Shown piece after piece: positions 33,121-41,509 of a DNA stretch of 46,719 nucleotides (position 1 is its first letter; every line of letters begins with the position of its first letter). This DNA comes from Candidatus Hatepunaea meridiana (lineage in GTDB: Bacteria; Electryoneota; AABM5-125-24; Hatepunaeales; Hatepunaeaceae): the NCBI GenBank assembly GCA_030765125.1, contig JAVCDD010000339.1:1-46719 (forward strand), read 5' to 3'. A program made the translations under genes and the position numbers. The notes under the pieces were generated by a model. It was given only the letters and a program-made list of their open reading frames with translations. It made no database searches and was not told the origin of the DNA.

Positions 33121-34272
33121 ATGAAAAAAGTAATCACCGGAAATCACGCCGTCAGCCATGCGGTTAAGGCGGCACGTGTCGACGTAATCGCCGCATACCC
33201 GATCACGCCCCAGACCAGCGTTGTCGAGGAATTGTCCGAGATGTGTGCGCGAGGGGAGTTGACGGCGCAGTTCATTCATTCTGAAGCCGAGCACTCCTCG
33301 ATGTCCGCTTGCATCGGCGCGGCTATGACCGGGGCGAGAGCGTTCACTGCCACATCCAGCCAGGGTTTGGCTCACATGTGCGAGATGCTGCACTGGGCGG
33401 CGGGAGGACGCGTGCCGGTAGTAATGGCTGAGGTCAACCGCAGCCTTGCTCCACCGTGGACGATATTCACCGACCAGCAGGACAGCCTGTCGCAGCGTGA
33501 TACAGGCTGGATGCAATTTTACTGCCGCGACAATCAAGAGGTGTTCGACACGACGCTGCTGTGCTTCAAGATCGCCGAGCGCGTATCCGTTCCTGCGATG
33601 ATGATCCTCGATGCTTTCGTCCTGTCCCACACCTACGAAGCGATCGACATCACCGATCAGGCAATTGTAGACGAGTTCCTCCCAACCCGCGAGCCTGCTT
33701 TCAAGCTCGATACAAAAAAACCACAAGCATTCGGCGGGATGATGAACGTTGACTGCTGGATGGAATCGCGCTATCATCTCCAAAAAGCAATGGAAGCGGT
33801 TCCCGCCATTGTAAAGGAAGAGACTGCCAATTGGGAGCGTCTGACCGGACGAAAATACCAGGCGTTGCAGCCTTACCGAATGGAGGATGCAAAGTATGCG
33901 ATAACCTGCGCCGGTACTGCATCCTGGACGGCGACTCTGGCAGTTGACATCCTGCGCGACAAGGGCATCCCCGTCGGATCAATCGGCTTATGGATGTTCA
34001 GACCGTTCCCGGTTGACGAACTACGCCGATTAACACAAGGGTTAGATCGTCTGATCGTCGTAGATCGCTCCTGTTCCTATGGTCACGGTGGCATCTTCGC
34101 TCAGGAGATACGGTCAGCGCTTTATGACACGCCGGAGAAGGTCAATATTACAGGTATTATCGCCGGTCTGGGAGGAAGGGAGATCACGGCTGAAGGATTG
34201 GCGAGGGAAGTTGAGGATGTTATCGGTAATGGGGGTGATGAGTTGATTAGGTGGATGGAAGTTAAGGTTTGA
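33121..34272 (+). CDS. 2-oxoacid:ferredoxin oxidoreductase, alpha subunit (PorA/PadG type)
   Basis: The 383-residue protein has PITPQT (27-32), ATSSQGLAHM and DAFVLSHTYE, as in PorA-type alpha subunits, and a domain II segment near SIGLWMFRPFP. There is no fused gamma domain. With the beta subunit at 38748 it oxidises a 2-oxoacid with CoA and reduces ferredoxin. In this cluster the substrate could be pyruvate, 2-oxoglutarate or phenylglyoxylate; the last would deliver benzoyl-CoA directly. The 5' end is imperfectly duplicated at 32842. Confidence 0.87.
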   Translation: MKKVITGNHAVSHAVKAARVDVIAAYPITPQTSVVEELSEMCARGELTAQFIHSEAEHSSMSACIGAAMTGARAFTATSSQGLAHMCEMLHWAAGGRVPVVMAEVNRSLAPPWTIFTDQQDSLSQRDTGWMQFYCRDNQEVFDTTLLCFKIAERVSVPAMMILDAFVLSHTYEAIDITDQAIVDEFLPTREPAFKLDTKKPQAFGGMMNVDCWMESRYHLQKAMEAVPAIVKEETANWERLTGRKYQALQPYRMEDAKYAITCAGTASWTATLAVDILRDKGIPVGSIGLWMFRPFPVDELRRLTQGLDRLIVVDRSCSYGHGGIFAQEIRSALYDTPEKVNITGIIAGLGGREITAEGLAREVEDVIGNGGDELIRWMEVKV

Positions 34273-34403
34273 TTTACATTGTTTCATTGTCTCATTGTTA
34301 AATTGTAAATCTGTTTAATCCGTTTAATCTGCTGTGAATCTTGTCTTTGCCAACTCCATTCACAGCAGATTAAGCAGATTAAACGGATAAAAAGAGGAGA
34401 AAA

Positions 34404-34868
34404 ATGAGGTCACTGACCTACAAATATCGCGGCGCTCGTGCAACAATAATTCTTCACGAACGAGAGATGCGGCGCTTCCTGAATATCTGGCGGGAAGCGA
34501 AGGGAAAAGGGATTATACTTCCTGTAACCGATGATTCTTCTTATAAATCACTTGAAGCATTATTGCATCATGTATTGAGGGCTTCGCGAGGATACATTAT
34601 CTGGATGTGCCAGGTATTAAACCTCCCCGATCTTGAAATACGTAAGACGCCGGGAACTGATACTATCGAAGCCGAAGCAGACGATTATCTCGAGTATCTA
34701 CTCGAGCGCTGGAAGTTCCCTTTGGTTGACATAACTGAGGAACAAGCCCACATTCCGACATACACCTCGCGCTGGAAGGTGGAATACTGCATAGACTCAA
34801 TGCTCGAACACGCGGTTATGCACCCGATACGGCATAGTTTTCAGTTGGAAGAGTTGATAGCCTCGTAG
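34404..34868 (+). CDS. DinB-like four-helix protein
   Basis: A 154-residue helical protein with LHHVLRASRGYIIWM near the middle and LEHAVMHPIRHSFQLEEL near the end. The spaced histidines (HH, then HxxxHxxxH) fit the metal-binding triad of the DinB/YfiT superfamily. The function in this context is unknown. AGAGGAG precedes the ATG. The stop TAG (34866-34868) is the TAG of a REP GTAG foot. Confidence 0.7.
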   Translation: MRSLTYKYRGARATIILHEREMRRFLNIWREAKGKGIILPVTDDSSYKSLEALLHHVLRASRGYIIWMCQVLNLPDLEIRKTPGTDTIEAEADDYLEYLLERWKFPLVDITEEQAHIPTYTSRWKVEYCIDSMLEHAVMHPIRHSFQLEELIAS

Positions 34869-35149
34869 CCCGGCTTCTCCGAAGCCGGGGAAGGAGCCGC
34901 AGGTCAATCGACAATGATTCCCGGCTGGGATAATAACAATAATTCCCGGCTGGGATAATAACAATAATTCCCGGCTGGGATAATTAACAATAATTCCCGG
35001 CTGGGATAATTAACAATAATTCCCGGCTGGGATAATTAACAATAATTCCCGGCTGGGATAATTAACAATAATTCCCGGCTGGGATAATTAACGATAATCC
35101 CCGGCTGGGATAATAACAATGATCCCCGGCTTCGGAGAAGCCGGGCTAC
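34865..35149. repeat. REP pair of the GTAGCCCGGCTTC family with eight ~25-bp tandem units (block A)
   Basis: GTAG (34865-34868) plus hairpin CCCGGCTTC/GAAGCCGGG opens the block, and the inverted copy ending in CTAC (35146-35149) closes it. Between them are eight tandem units of 25-26 bp with core CCCGGCTGGG and AATAATT spacers. The units look derived from half of the REP. The block ends 33 bp before the RAYT start. Confidence 0.88.
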
Positions 35150-35181
35150 GTGTTCTGAAACCAAATAATTCTAATTCTACT

Positions 35182-35874
35182 ATGGTAAGATATAGACGTG
35201 CAAAAGTCGACAATCCTGAAGCTTTATATTTCATTACTTATGTCACCAAAGATCGAAAGCATTATTTCCGACAGAGTGATGATTTTGTAAAGCAATGGAA
35301 ATCATGGATAAATATTGCCAAGGATCATAATGCGGAGTTGTTTGCCTTTGTTTTTATCAGTGAACATAGTCATATTATCCTTAAGCAAGGTGATACATCC
35401 TTTTCCAAATTGATGCATCTTTTTAAAAGGCGAATGAATTATCTTTTCTTTCCACGTAACCCGGTTTTCCCGAATGACATAACACGTAGCCCGGCTTCTC
35501 CGAAGCCGGGGATTTTGGGAGGGAATGACAAGAAGCCGGGATTGTCGGTGTTGAATGACAAGAAGCCGGGATTGTCGGTGTTGAATGACAAGGATTCCCC
35601 GGTTTCGGAGAAACCGGGCTACGTGAAGCCAAGCAAAATATCACAACGAAAAACCACATTATGGCAAAGCAGGTTTTGGGAGCATATGATACGTGACGAT
35701 GGAGACTTACGAAGACATGTTGAATATATTCACTTCAATCCGGTAAAACACGGATTAGTTAAAAGCCCATGGGATTATCCTTATTCAAGCTTCAAATTAT
35801 TTGTTGAACAAGGTCTCTATACTGCCGATTGGGCAAGTGATATCGAATTAGATTTAGCTGGTGAACCATTATAA
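35182..35874 (+). CDS. REP-associated tyrosine transposase with an internal REP insertion
   Basis: A ~230-residue Y1/IS200-like transposase (RAYT). The metal motif is EHSHIILK (HxH), and the tyrosine region is HVEYIHFNPVKHGLV preceded by WQSRFWEHMIRDD. Residues about 93-153 are not conserved: they are encoded by a REP pair plus two 30-bp tandem units (35486-35622) and read in frame as RSPASPKPG, NDKKPGLSVL and VSEKPGYV. The start at 35182 is chosen to exclude repeat-encoded residues. Whether the interrupted protein is active is unknown. Confidence 0.85.
   Translation: MVRYRRAKVDNPEALYFITYVTKDRKHYFRQSDDFVKQWKSWINIAKDHNAELFAFVFISEHSHIILKQGDTSFSKLMHLFKRRMNYLFFPRNPVFPNDITRSPASPKPGILGGNDKKPGLSVLNDKKPGLSVLNDKDSPVSEKPGYVKPSKISQRKTTLWQSRFWEHMIRDDGDLRRHVEYIHFNPVKHGLVKSPWDYPYSSFKLFVEQGLYTADWASDIELDLAGEPL
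35486..35622. repeat. REP pair inside the RAYT gene (block B)
   Basis: GTAG (35486-35489) with CCCGGCTTC/GAAGCCGGG at the left, and the inverted form CCCCGGTTTCGGAG...CTAC (to 35622) at the right. Between are units of GAATGACAAGAAGCCGGGAT. It lies wholly within the coding frame without creating a stop, because the frame reads CGT-AGC across GTAG. Confidence 0.88.
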
Positions 35875-36282
35875 ATTACCGCTTCGTATGCTTATAAAAC
35901 GGACAATGCCCAACTTCGTAACCCGGCTTTGTAGCCCGGCTTCGTAGCCCGGCTTCTCCGAAGCCGGGGATGTTTGTTAAACCGACAATGCCCTGACACT
36001 TGTTAAACCAACAACATGGGGAATGCTTGTTAAACCAACAACATGGGGGTTACTTGTTAAACCAACAACGATCAGGGGGTTACTTGTTAAACCAACAACA
36101 CGGGGGTTACTTGTTAAACCAACAACATGGGGGTTACTTGTTAAACCAACAACATGGGGATTACTTGTTAAACCAACAACATGGGGGTTACTTGTTAAAC
36201 CAACAACGATCAGTGGAATGCTTGTTAAACCGACACCCCCCGGCTTCGGAGAAGCCGGGCTACGAGTGAATACGGAGAAAAA
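35875..36282. repeat. REP pair with about ten 27-bp tandem units (block C)
   Basis: No gene is supported. Degenerate GTAACCCGG and GTAGCCCGG feet (35918, 35931) precede a full REP (35944-35969). About ten units of CTTGTTAAACCAACAACATG plus GGGGTTA follow (about 35970-36230), two of them with an extra GATCAG. The inverted REP ends in CTAC at 36260-36263. Long ORFs across it on both strands merely translate the repeat. Confidence 0.85.
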
Positions 36283-37695
36283 ATGACCCAAAAACTAATC
36301 CAAATAACGATCACAATTCTGCTTATTTCTTCAGCGCTTTGCTGGGCGGAACAAAAAGTCTTCACTCAAACGGTAAGGTATGTAATGGGTGAAAACGAGT
36401 CCCGCCAGGAACTCCGCGAACTTGCCACCCTCGAAGCCAAACGGCAGATACTTGAGCAGGTTGGCGTATATATCGAAAGCACGACTGAACTGAAGCAGCG
36501 TATCACGGAAAGCAAAACTGAATTTCAGGATGAAACTGAGTATAAGAAGGAAATACTGGCGATCACCGCAGGCGTAACGAACACCGAAATAGACGCGGAA
36601 GTGTGGAAGGAAGAAGCCGGTGTTTTCGTCCTCTATCTGACCTGCAGGATCAGCGTCGATACGGAAGATGTCAACCGTAAAATACAAGAGCTTGTTCAAG
36701 ACCGGCGAAAGCTTGACGATAGGAAGATGCTTCAGGATGAGGTGACTCGACTGCAAAGTGATATGGTGGAACTCAGACAACGGTTAGAACTTGCAGAGGC
36801 TTCACAGGTCAAGGAGATAAAACAGCAACGCAACAGTCTAAGTGATAAGTTTTCGGCAACGGAATGGTTTGAAAAGGGGCTTGCAACCGATGATATTGAT
36901 AAAGCAATCGAGTATTACTCTTATGCCATCGAGCAGAAGCCTGACTGGAGTCGGACTTATTACAACCGTGGAACTGTTTATGTGAAAAAAGGTGACTACG
37001 ACCATGCTATATCCGATTTCAATAGAGCCATTCAGATTGACCCAAACCTTGCCATGGCTTATTACAACCGTGGAACTGTTTATGTGAAAAAAGGTGACTA
37101 CGACCTTGCAATAACCGATTACAATAGAGCAATTCTGATTGACCCAAACGATGTTGCAACTTATTGCAACCGTGGAAGTGCATATGTAGATAAAGGTGAC
37201 TACGACCAAGCAATAGTCGATTACAATAGAGCAATTCAAATTGATCCAAACGGTGCTATAGTGTATTACAACCGTGGAAATGCATATAAGAACAAAGGTG
37301 ACTACGACCAAGCAATAGTCGATTACAATAGTGCAATTCAGATTGACCCAAACTATGCCGATGCTTACAACAACCGGGGAATTGCATATTGTAGCAAAGG
37401 TGACTATGACAATGCTATCGCTGATTACAATAGAGAAATTCAAATTAATCCAAACGATGCCCAAGCTTACAGTTCTCGAGGACTTGCATATTGTAGCAAA
37501 GGCAACTACGACCTTGCTATGACTGATTTCAGTAAAGCCATTCAGATTGATCCAAACGATGCCAGTGCTTATTACTGCCGAGGTTTAGCATATTGGTATG
37601 GGTTAAAAGACAAAATCAACGCCCGTCGGAGCTTTCAGAAGGCAAAGGAATTGGGGCTTCCTGAAGCACAGAAAGAGTTGGACAAATTACGTTAG
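36283..37695 (+). CDS. Exported TPR-repeat protein
   Basis: The 470-residue protein has an N-terminal signal (about residues 1-22, IQITITILLISSALCWA). A ~130-residue domain with an ELATLEAKRQILEQVGVYIES helix follows, resembling domains of LPP20-like envelope proteins, then a coiled coil (about 130-180). The rest is about eight TPR motifs, each with YYNRGxxYxxKGDYDxAIxDYNRAIQIDPN. The repeats are also highly similar in DNA, indicating recent duplication. It probably scaffolds proteins in the periplasm. Confidence 0.85.
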   Translation: MTQKLIQITITILLISSALCWAEQKVFTQTVRYVMGENESRQELRELATLEAKRQILEQVGVYIESTTELKQRITESKTEFQDETEYKKEILAITAGVTNTEIDAEVWKEEAGVFVLYLTCRISVDTEDVNRKIQELVQDRRKLDDRKMLQDEVTRLQSDMVELRQRLELAEASQVKEIKQQRNSLSDKFSATEWFEKGLATDDIDKAIEYYSYAIEQKPDWSRTYYNRGTVYVKKGDYDHAISDFNRAIQIDPNLAMAYYNRGTVYVKKGDYDLAITDYNRAILIDPNDVATYCNRGSAYVDKGDYDQAIVDYNRAIQIDPNGAIVYYNRGNAYKNKGDYDQAIVDYNSAIQIDPNYADAYNNRGIAYCSKGDYDNAIADYNREIQINPNDAQAYSSRGLAYCSKGNYDLAMTDFSKAIQIDPNDASAYYCRGLAYWYGLKDKINARRSFQKAKELGLPEAQKELDKLR

Positions 37696-37705
37696 GTGAA
37701 AACAG

Positions 37706-38605
37706 ATGTGTGAAGAATCTCTCAAAGGAATTTTAGAGCGTGATCTAGCTGTGGTTTTGCTGAAACCTCATGTTGAAAAACCGATCAAAGGGCTTGAAAT
37801 CGAAATCAATTATGCTACACATCTATTGGGTCGTCTATCAAAAACATGTAAGGATATCTACTCCAAACCACCTTTATTACTCCTTCGACATATAATTGAA
37901 ATGGTTGATGCAATTTCGGTTATGATATCAAACTCCGTTGTTATTCCTACAAGGTTATTACTGCGTAGTGAGTTTGAAGCGCTTATGTCAATTTTATACA
38001 TATTGCAAGATCGTTCTACTTATGAATTTCGATCTAAGAGTTTTCACTATTTTGCGTGGAAGACAAGATTGAGGAACACAAGAATTATTCGGGATTTGCA
38101 AGTTGACAACAGAGTAAATCCTGAACATAGAGATATGGCGGTGTGGTTAGACCAACATTTTAATCTGGATGATGATATTACTGTTCTTGAGAAGCTTCTT
38201 TCAAGTCCTAAATATACTGATATTAAAAATGAGGTTAGCAAGAATGCTAAAAATTGGTTTTCTCTAAGAGGAGGTCCAAACAATCTGGAATTTCTTGCAG
38301 ATTGTGTTGGACAAAGGACTCAATATCAATTATTATATCGTAAGTGGTCGAAGGGAACCCATGCTGTTGAACTTGATGATCAGATTACACTTGAAGATGA
38401 AATTGAGACCATCAGACCGCTAAGAGATGGTACTGAGTTTAATGGAAATATAGAATTGGCGCACTACTTTTTGTTGATGGCAATGTATGAACTTATTAAG
38501 TATTATCGACCAGACGAAAAAGAAGTCTTTTACCGGAATAAACTAGCACAATTATCTGATGATAAAAAAAAGAGCTTGAAAGCTTTTAGTGCAAAGTATA
38601 ATTAA
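37706..38605 (+). CDS. DUF5677-like protein
   Basis: A 299-residue, AT-rich, helical protein with the DUF5677-like pattern IPTRLLLRSEFEALMSILYI in the first half and YRKWSKGTHAVELD in the second. It is distantly related to the gene at 12491. It starts 10 bp after the TPR gene. The function is unknown. Its composition suggests recent acquisition. Confidence 0.7.
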   Translation: MCEESLKGILERDLAVVLLKPHVEKPIKGLEIEINYATHLLGRLSKTCKDIYSKPPLLLLRHIIEMVDAISVMISNSVVIPTRLLLRSEFEALMSILYILQDRSTYEFRSKSFHYFAWKTRLRNTRIIRDLQVDNRVNPEHRDMAVWLDQHFNLDDDITVLEKLLSSPKYTDIKNEVSKNAKNWFSLRGGPNNLEFLADCVGQRTQYQLLYRKWSKGTHAVELDDQITLEDEIETIRPLRDGTEFNGNIELAHYFLLMAMYELIKYYRPDEKEVFYRNKLAQLSDDKKKSLKAFSAKYN

Positions 38606-38747
38606 TAAAGAACAGGATTCACGCAATCGTTGAATGACAAGCAAGAGAGTATTTTGAATTCCTACAAAACAAACTTACTAATAACAATTGAATTGGCTGA
38701 TAAGATTGTCCGCCTCACCAGTATATTGAGATAACAAAGTAAAACAG

Positions 38748-39635
38748 ATGACAAAAAACAACCCCCAAGGCTTCCAAGCCTTAGACGACCCAAACGAAAT
38801 AATGTCCCCCGGTCACCTCGCCTGCCCCGGCTGCGGCGCTGCGCTGAGCTTGAGGCTGGCGGTGAAGCTGCTCGCTCCGGATTGCATCTTCGTCATTCCG
38901 GCTTGCTGTATGGCGGTTATTGACGGACCGTTTCCGGTTTCATCGCTGGGCGTTCCGCTCTATCATACCGCTTTTCCTTCGACAGCTTCGACGGCTGCGG
39001 GGATAACTGCGGGGCTGCGTTCGCAGGGTGACCGCAAGACGCTGGTCGTCGGGTGGGCTGGCGATGGGGGGACGTTTGACATCGGGATGGCGGCGGTGTC
39101 GGCTTCGGCTGCAAGGAATGACGATTATCTCTTCGTCTGCTACGACAACGAAGCCTATATGAACACCGGCGTCCAGCAGTCGTCCGCTACTCCGCCGGGC
39201 GCCTGGACAACAACTACGCCGGTCGGTTATCCGAAGACGCGTCCCAAGAAGGACATCCTCGCATTGATGCGCGCGCACGATATACCGTACATCGCGTCCG
39301 CATCGGCGGCTTATCCGGACGATTTCGCTCGCAAGTTCCAGACCGCCCGCCGGATAAAGGGCTTCCGGTTCATTCATCTGTTCTGTTCCTGCCCGCCGGG
39401 ACACAAATCGCTCGAAACCGACACGATCCGCATCAGCCGTCTCGCAGTAGAGACGCGCCTGTTCCCGCTATACGAAGTCCGCAAAGGCAAACTGACCATC
39501 ACCGTCGACCCGAAGCGTCGCTCTATCGAGGAATACCTCGGATTGCAAAGACGTTTTTCGCATTTGACCGACGCAGAAATACGCGGTATCAAACGGCAGG
39601 TGGATAAGCGGTGGAAAGGATTGAAAACTTCGTAG
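38748..39635 (+). CDS. 2-oxoacid:ferredoxin oxidoreductase, beta subunit (PorB/PadI type)
   Basis: The 295-residue TPP-binding subunit carries ACPGCG (25-30) and further cysteines (Cys53/54, CSCPPGH near 212) for a [4Fe-4S] cluster. The TPP/Mg motif is GDGGTFDIG (105-113) to YDNEAYMNTG (132-141). It completes the alpha subunit at 33121, from which it is separated by 4.5 kb of inserts. No gamma subunit gene is present in the window. The stop TAG is the TAG of a REP GTAG foot. Confidence 0.88.
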   Translation: MTKNNPQGFQALDDPNEIMSPGHLACPGCGAALSLRLAVKLLAPDCIFVIPACCMAVIDGPFPVSSLGVPLYHTAFPSTASTAAGITAGLRSQGDRKTLVVGWAGDGGTFDIGMAAVSASAARNDDYLFVCYDNEAYMNTGVQQSSATPPGAWTTTTPVGYPKTRPKKDILALMRAHDIPYIASASAAYPDDFARKFQTARRIKGFRFIHLFCSCPPGHKSLETDTIRISRLAVETRLFPLYEVRKGKLTITVDPKRRSIEEYLGLQRRFSHLTDAEIRGIKRQVDKRWKGLKTS

Positions 39636-39657
39636 CCCGGCTTCTCCGAAGCCGGGG
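39632..39657. repeat. Single REP of the GTAGCCCGGCTTC family on the beta-subunit stop codon
   Basis: GTAG (39632-39635), hairpin CCCGGCTTC-TCC-GAAGCCGGG. TAG 39633-39635 is the stop of the upstream gene. No inverted partner is nearby. Confidence 0.85.
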
Positions 39658-39689
39658 AATCTGAATCTGCTGTGAACGAATTTTTCCCA

Positions 39690-39764
39690 CGCGTAGGGGC
39701 TGATTTATCACGCCCCTTCTATATCGCTAAGTAACCGGGACTCGATAAATCGGCCCCTACGCGG
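39690..39764. repeat. GCGTAGGGGCTGATTTAT inverted-repeat element
   Basis: GCGTAGGGGCTGATTTATCA, with its own GGGC/GCCC hairpin, is mirrored by GATAAATCGGCCCCTACGCG. The left half recurs in frame inside the molybdenum subunit gene at 45327. Confidence 0.75.
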
Positions 39765-39827
39765 TTGGGTTGAATGTGCTACGGGTTGAATTCACAACAG
39801 ATTAAACGGATTAAATAGATATTAAAA

Positions 39828-40421
39828 ATGAAAGCGTCTAACATACCCGCTCTAATCTTATCCGGTGGACTTTCGAAACGGATGGGATTCCCGAAACTGT
39901 TGCTTGCTCGTAATGGAGTTCCTGTCGTTAAGACCATGATTGGAAGGTTACGGAATTGCGGATGGCAGCCGGTTGGTATTGTGATTTCTGATTTAACACT
40001 GAAGAGCTTTATCGAGAGTCATCTTCCCGATGTTTCGATTATCGTAAATCCTGCTCCGGAACGCGGGATGATTAGCTCGCTTAGATTAGGACTTGATTGG
40101 GCGGGGGATGATATGAAGGGATTGCTCGCACTGCCTATCGATCATCCGTTGATCGCGGAAGAAACGCTGTCAACGCTGTATTCTTATGTATCTTCGGAAA
40201 GAGTCATCATACCAACGTTCAACGGCAGGCGCGGTCATCCGACCTGGTGGGGGAGAGCCGCATGGGATAGACTTAAATCCTCCGATGCAGATAACGGCGC
40301 GAGGGAAATCTTAAAGGACGGAACGGTTATAATCAAAGAAATACCCGTTAACGACAGCGCAGTTCTTTTGAACGTCAATACTCCTGAAGTAGCGGCAGAA
40401 TTTAATTTAACCCGTTATTGA
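39828..40421 (+). CDS. mocA: Molybdenum cofactor cytidylyltransferase (MocA-like)
   Basis: The 197-residue nucleotidyltransferase has LSGGLSKRMGFPKLLL (11-26) as the NTP-binding loop, ALPIDHPLI as the acidic metal motif and GRRGHPTWWG as the MocA GHP motif. It would attach CMP to molybdopterin for the xanthine dehydrogenase-type hydroxylase encoded downstream. The stop TGA starts the second 90-bp palindromic element. Confidence 0.87.
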   Translation: MKASNIPALILSGGLSKRMGFPKLLLARNGVPVVKTMIGRLRNCGWQPVGIVISDLTLKSFIESHLPDVSIIVNPAPERGMISSLRLGLDWAGDDMKGLLALPIDHPLIAEETLSTLYSYVSSERVIIPTFNGRRGHPTWWGRAAWDRLKSSDADNGAREILKDGTVIIKEIPVNDSAVLLNVNTPEVAAEFNLTRY

Positions 40422-40508
40422 AATCTGGGGACAGTATACCTATTTTAACTTATGTCTTTGAAAAGCTTCAGACTATTAATAAAATAGGTATACTGTCCCC
40501 AGATTTCA
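40419..40508. repeat. 90-bp palindromic element starting on a TGA stop, copy 2
   Basis: TGAAATCTGGGGACAGTATA begins on the mocA stop, and the exact complement ends at 40508. Same length, ends and placement as 27146-27235; only the ~30-bp core differs. Confidence 0.9.
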
Positions 40509-40531
40509 AAAACGCGTAAATGTAAACAACA

Positions 40532-41329
40532 ATGAAAAATGAAAGCCCAAATAAAAATCCTCTAATAGAAGCCGCTCACCGTATCGAATCCGGCAAACGG
40601 TTCTGTCTGGTTACAATCATCGAATCGTCCGGTTCCACGCCGCTTAAAGAAGGCGCGCGGATGATAGTTGATCCTTCCGGTGAGATAGTCGGTTCAGTTG
40701 GTGGTGGAACCATTGAACGGCTGTCCATCGAGAAAGCTCTGGAAGCATTGACCACAAAACGGATTGAGAAGCTTGAGTTCAACCTGAATGACAGGGAAGA
40801 CAGTCAGACCGGAATGGTATGTGGTGGAAATGTAAAGCTGTTGATCGAGCCGATAGGCATCGCGCCACGATTGTTCCTATTCGGCGCCGGTCATGTAGCT
40901 CAACCGACGGCACGGCTTGCCGGTGAAGTCGGATTCAACGTTATAATCCACGACTCGCGTCCCGAATGGGCAAACAAGGAACGATTTCCTTCGATGACTA
41001 TTAAAACCGGAGATATTGAAGAATTAGCTATGCAACTTGATTCGACAGCAGACGATTTTATAGTAATAATGACTTACAGTCATAAGGAAGATTATAAAAT
41101 TGCTAAACAGGCAATACGCAAGCCGTTTTTTTATCTGGGCATTATTGGCAGTAAAAGGAAAGCAACTGATATCAAGAACAAATTAGCCAAAGATGGGTTT
41201 ACAGAAGAAGAGATATCTCGTATAACCTCTCCAATCGGTCTGGACATAGGTTCTCACACCCCCTCAGAGATCGCTGTTTCGGTGACCGCCCAGTTGATCT
41301 CCGAACGGAGGCGGTGGGAAAAAGTTTAG
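40532..41329 (+). CDS. xdhC: XdhC/CoxI family molybdoenzyme maturation factor
   Basis: A 265-residue protein. The N-terminal XdhC domain is marked by GSVGGGTIE and MVCGGNVKLLIEP. The C-terminal Rossmann-like domain has LFGAGHVAQP and IGLDIGSHTPSEIAVS. Such proteins bind and sulfurate the molybdenum cofactor and hand it to xanthine dehydrogenase-family enzymes. It sits between mocA and the hydroxylase subunits, as expected. Confidence 0.9.
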   Translation: MKNESPNKNPLIEAAHRIESGKRFCLVTIIESSGSTPLKEGARMIVDPSGEIVGSVGGGTIERLSIEKALEALTTKRIEKLEFNLNDREDSQTGMVCGGNVKLLIEPIGIAPRLFLFGAGHVAQPTARLAGEVGFNVIIHDSRPEWANKERFPSMTIKTGDIEELAMQLDSTADDFIVIMTYSHKEDYKIAKQAIRKPFFYLGIIGSKRKATDIKNKLAKDGFTEEEISRITSPIGLDIGSHTPSEIAVSVTAQLISERRRWEKV

Positions 41330-41509
41330 AGTCCACGCTTTAGCGTGTTTTCAAAAGTTTAGAGTCCAGCCTTCAGGCTGTTTTCTATCTGCTCAAATAT
41401 CTGCTTAATCCGTTTAATCTGCTGTGAATTTTATCCTCGCCAAATTCCATTCACAGCAGATTAACCAGATTGAGCAGACAAAATAACAGATTATGCAAAT
41501 TTAACAAAA
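41330..41509. repeat. Intergenic CTTTAGCGTG / CTTCAGGCTG and TTAATCTGCTGTGAAT repeats
   Basis: GAGTCCACGCTTTAGCGTG and GAGTCCAGCCTTCAGGCTG are two small hairpins with a shared leader. TAATCTGCTGTGAATTTTATC (about 41415) pairs with ATTCACAGCAGATTAA (about 41449). A related pair occurs at 34310-34390. Confidence 0.55.

Noticed and set aside
34911-35115. Regular 25-26 bp repeats suggesting a CRISPR array
   Set aside because: The units are contiguous with no unique spacers and no cas genes are nearby. They lie between paired REPs and are simple tandem repeats.
35970-36269. Open frames on both strands across the 27-bp tandem repeats
   Set aside because: They only translate the repeat (LLNQQHGGY and VVGLTSNPH units), have no ribosome binding site, and overlap each other on both strands.
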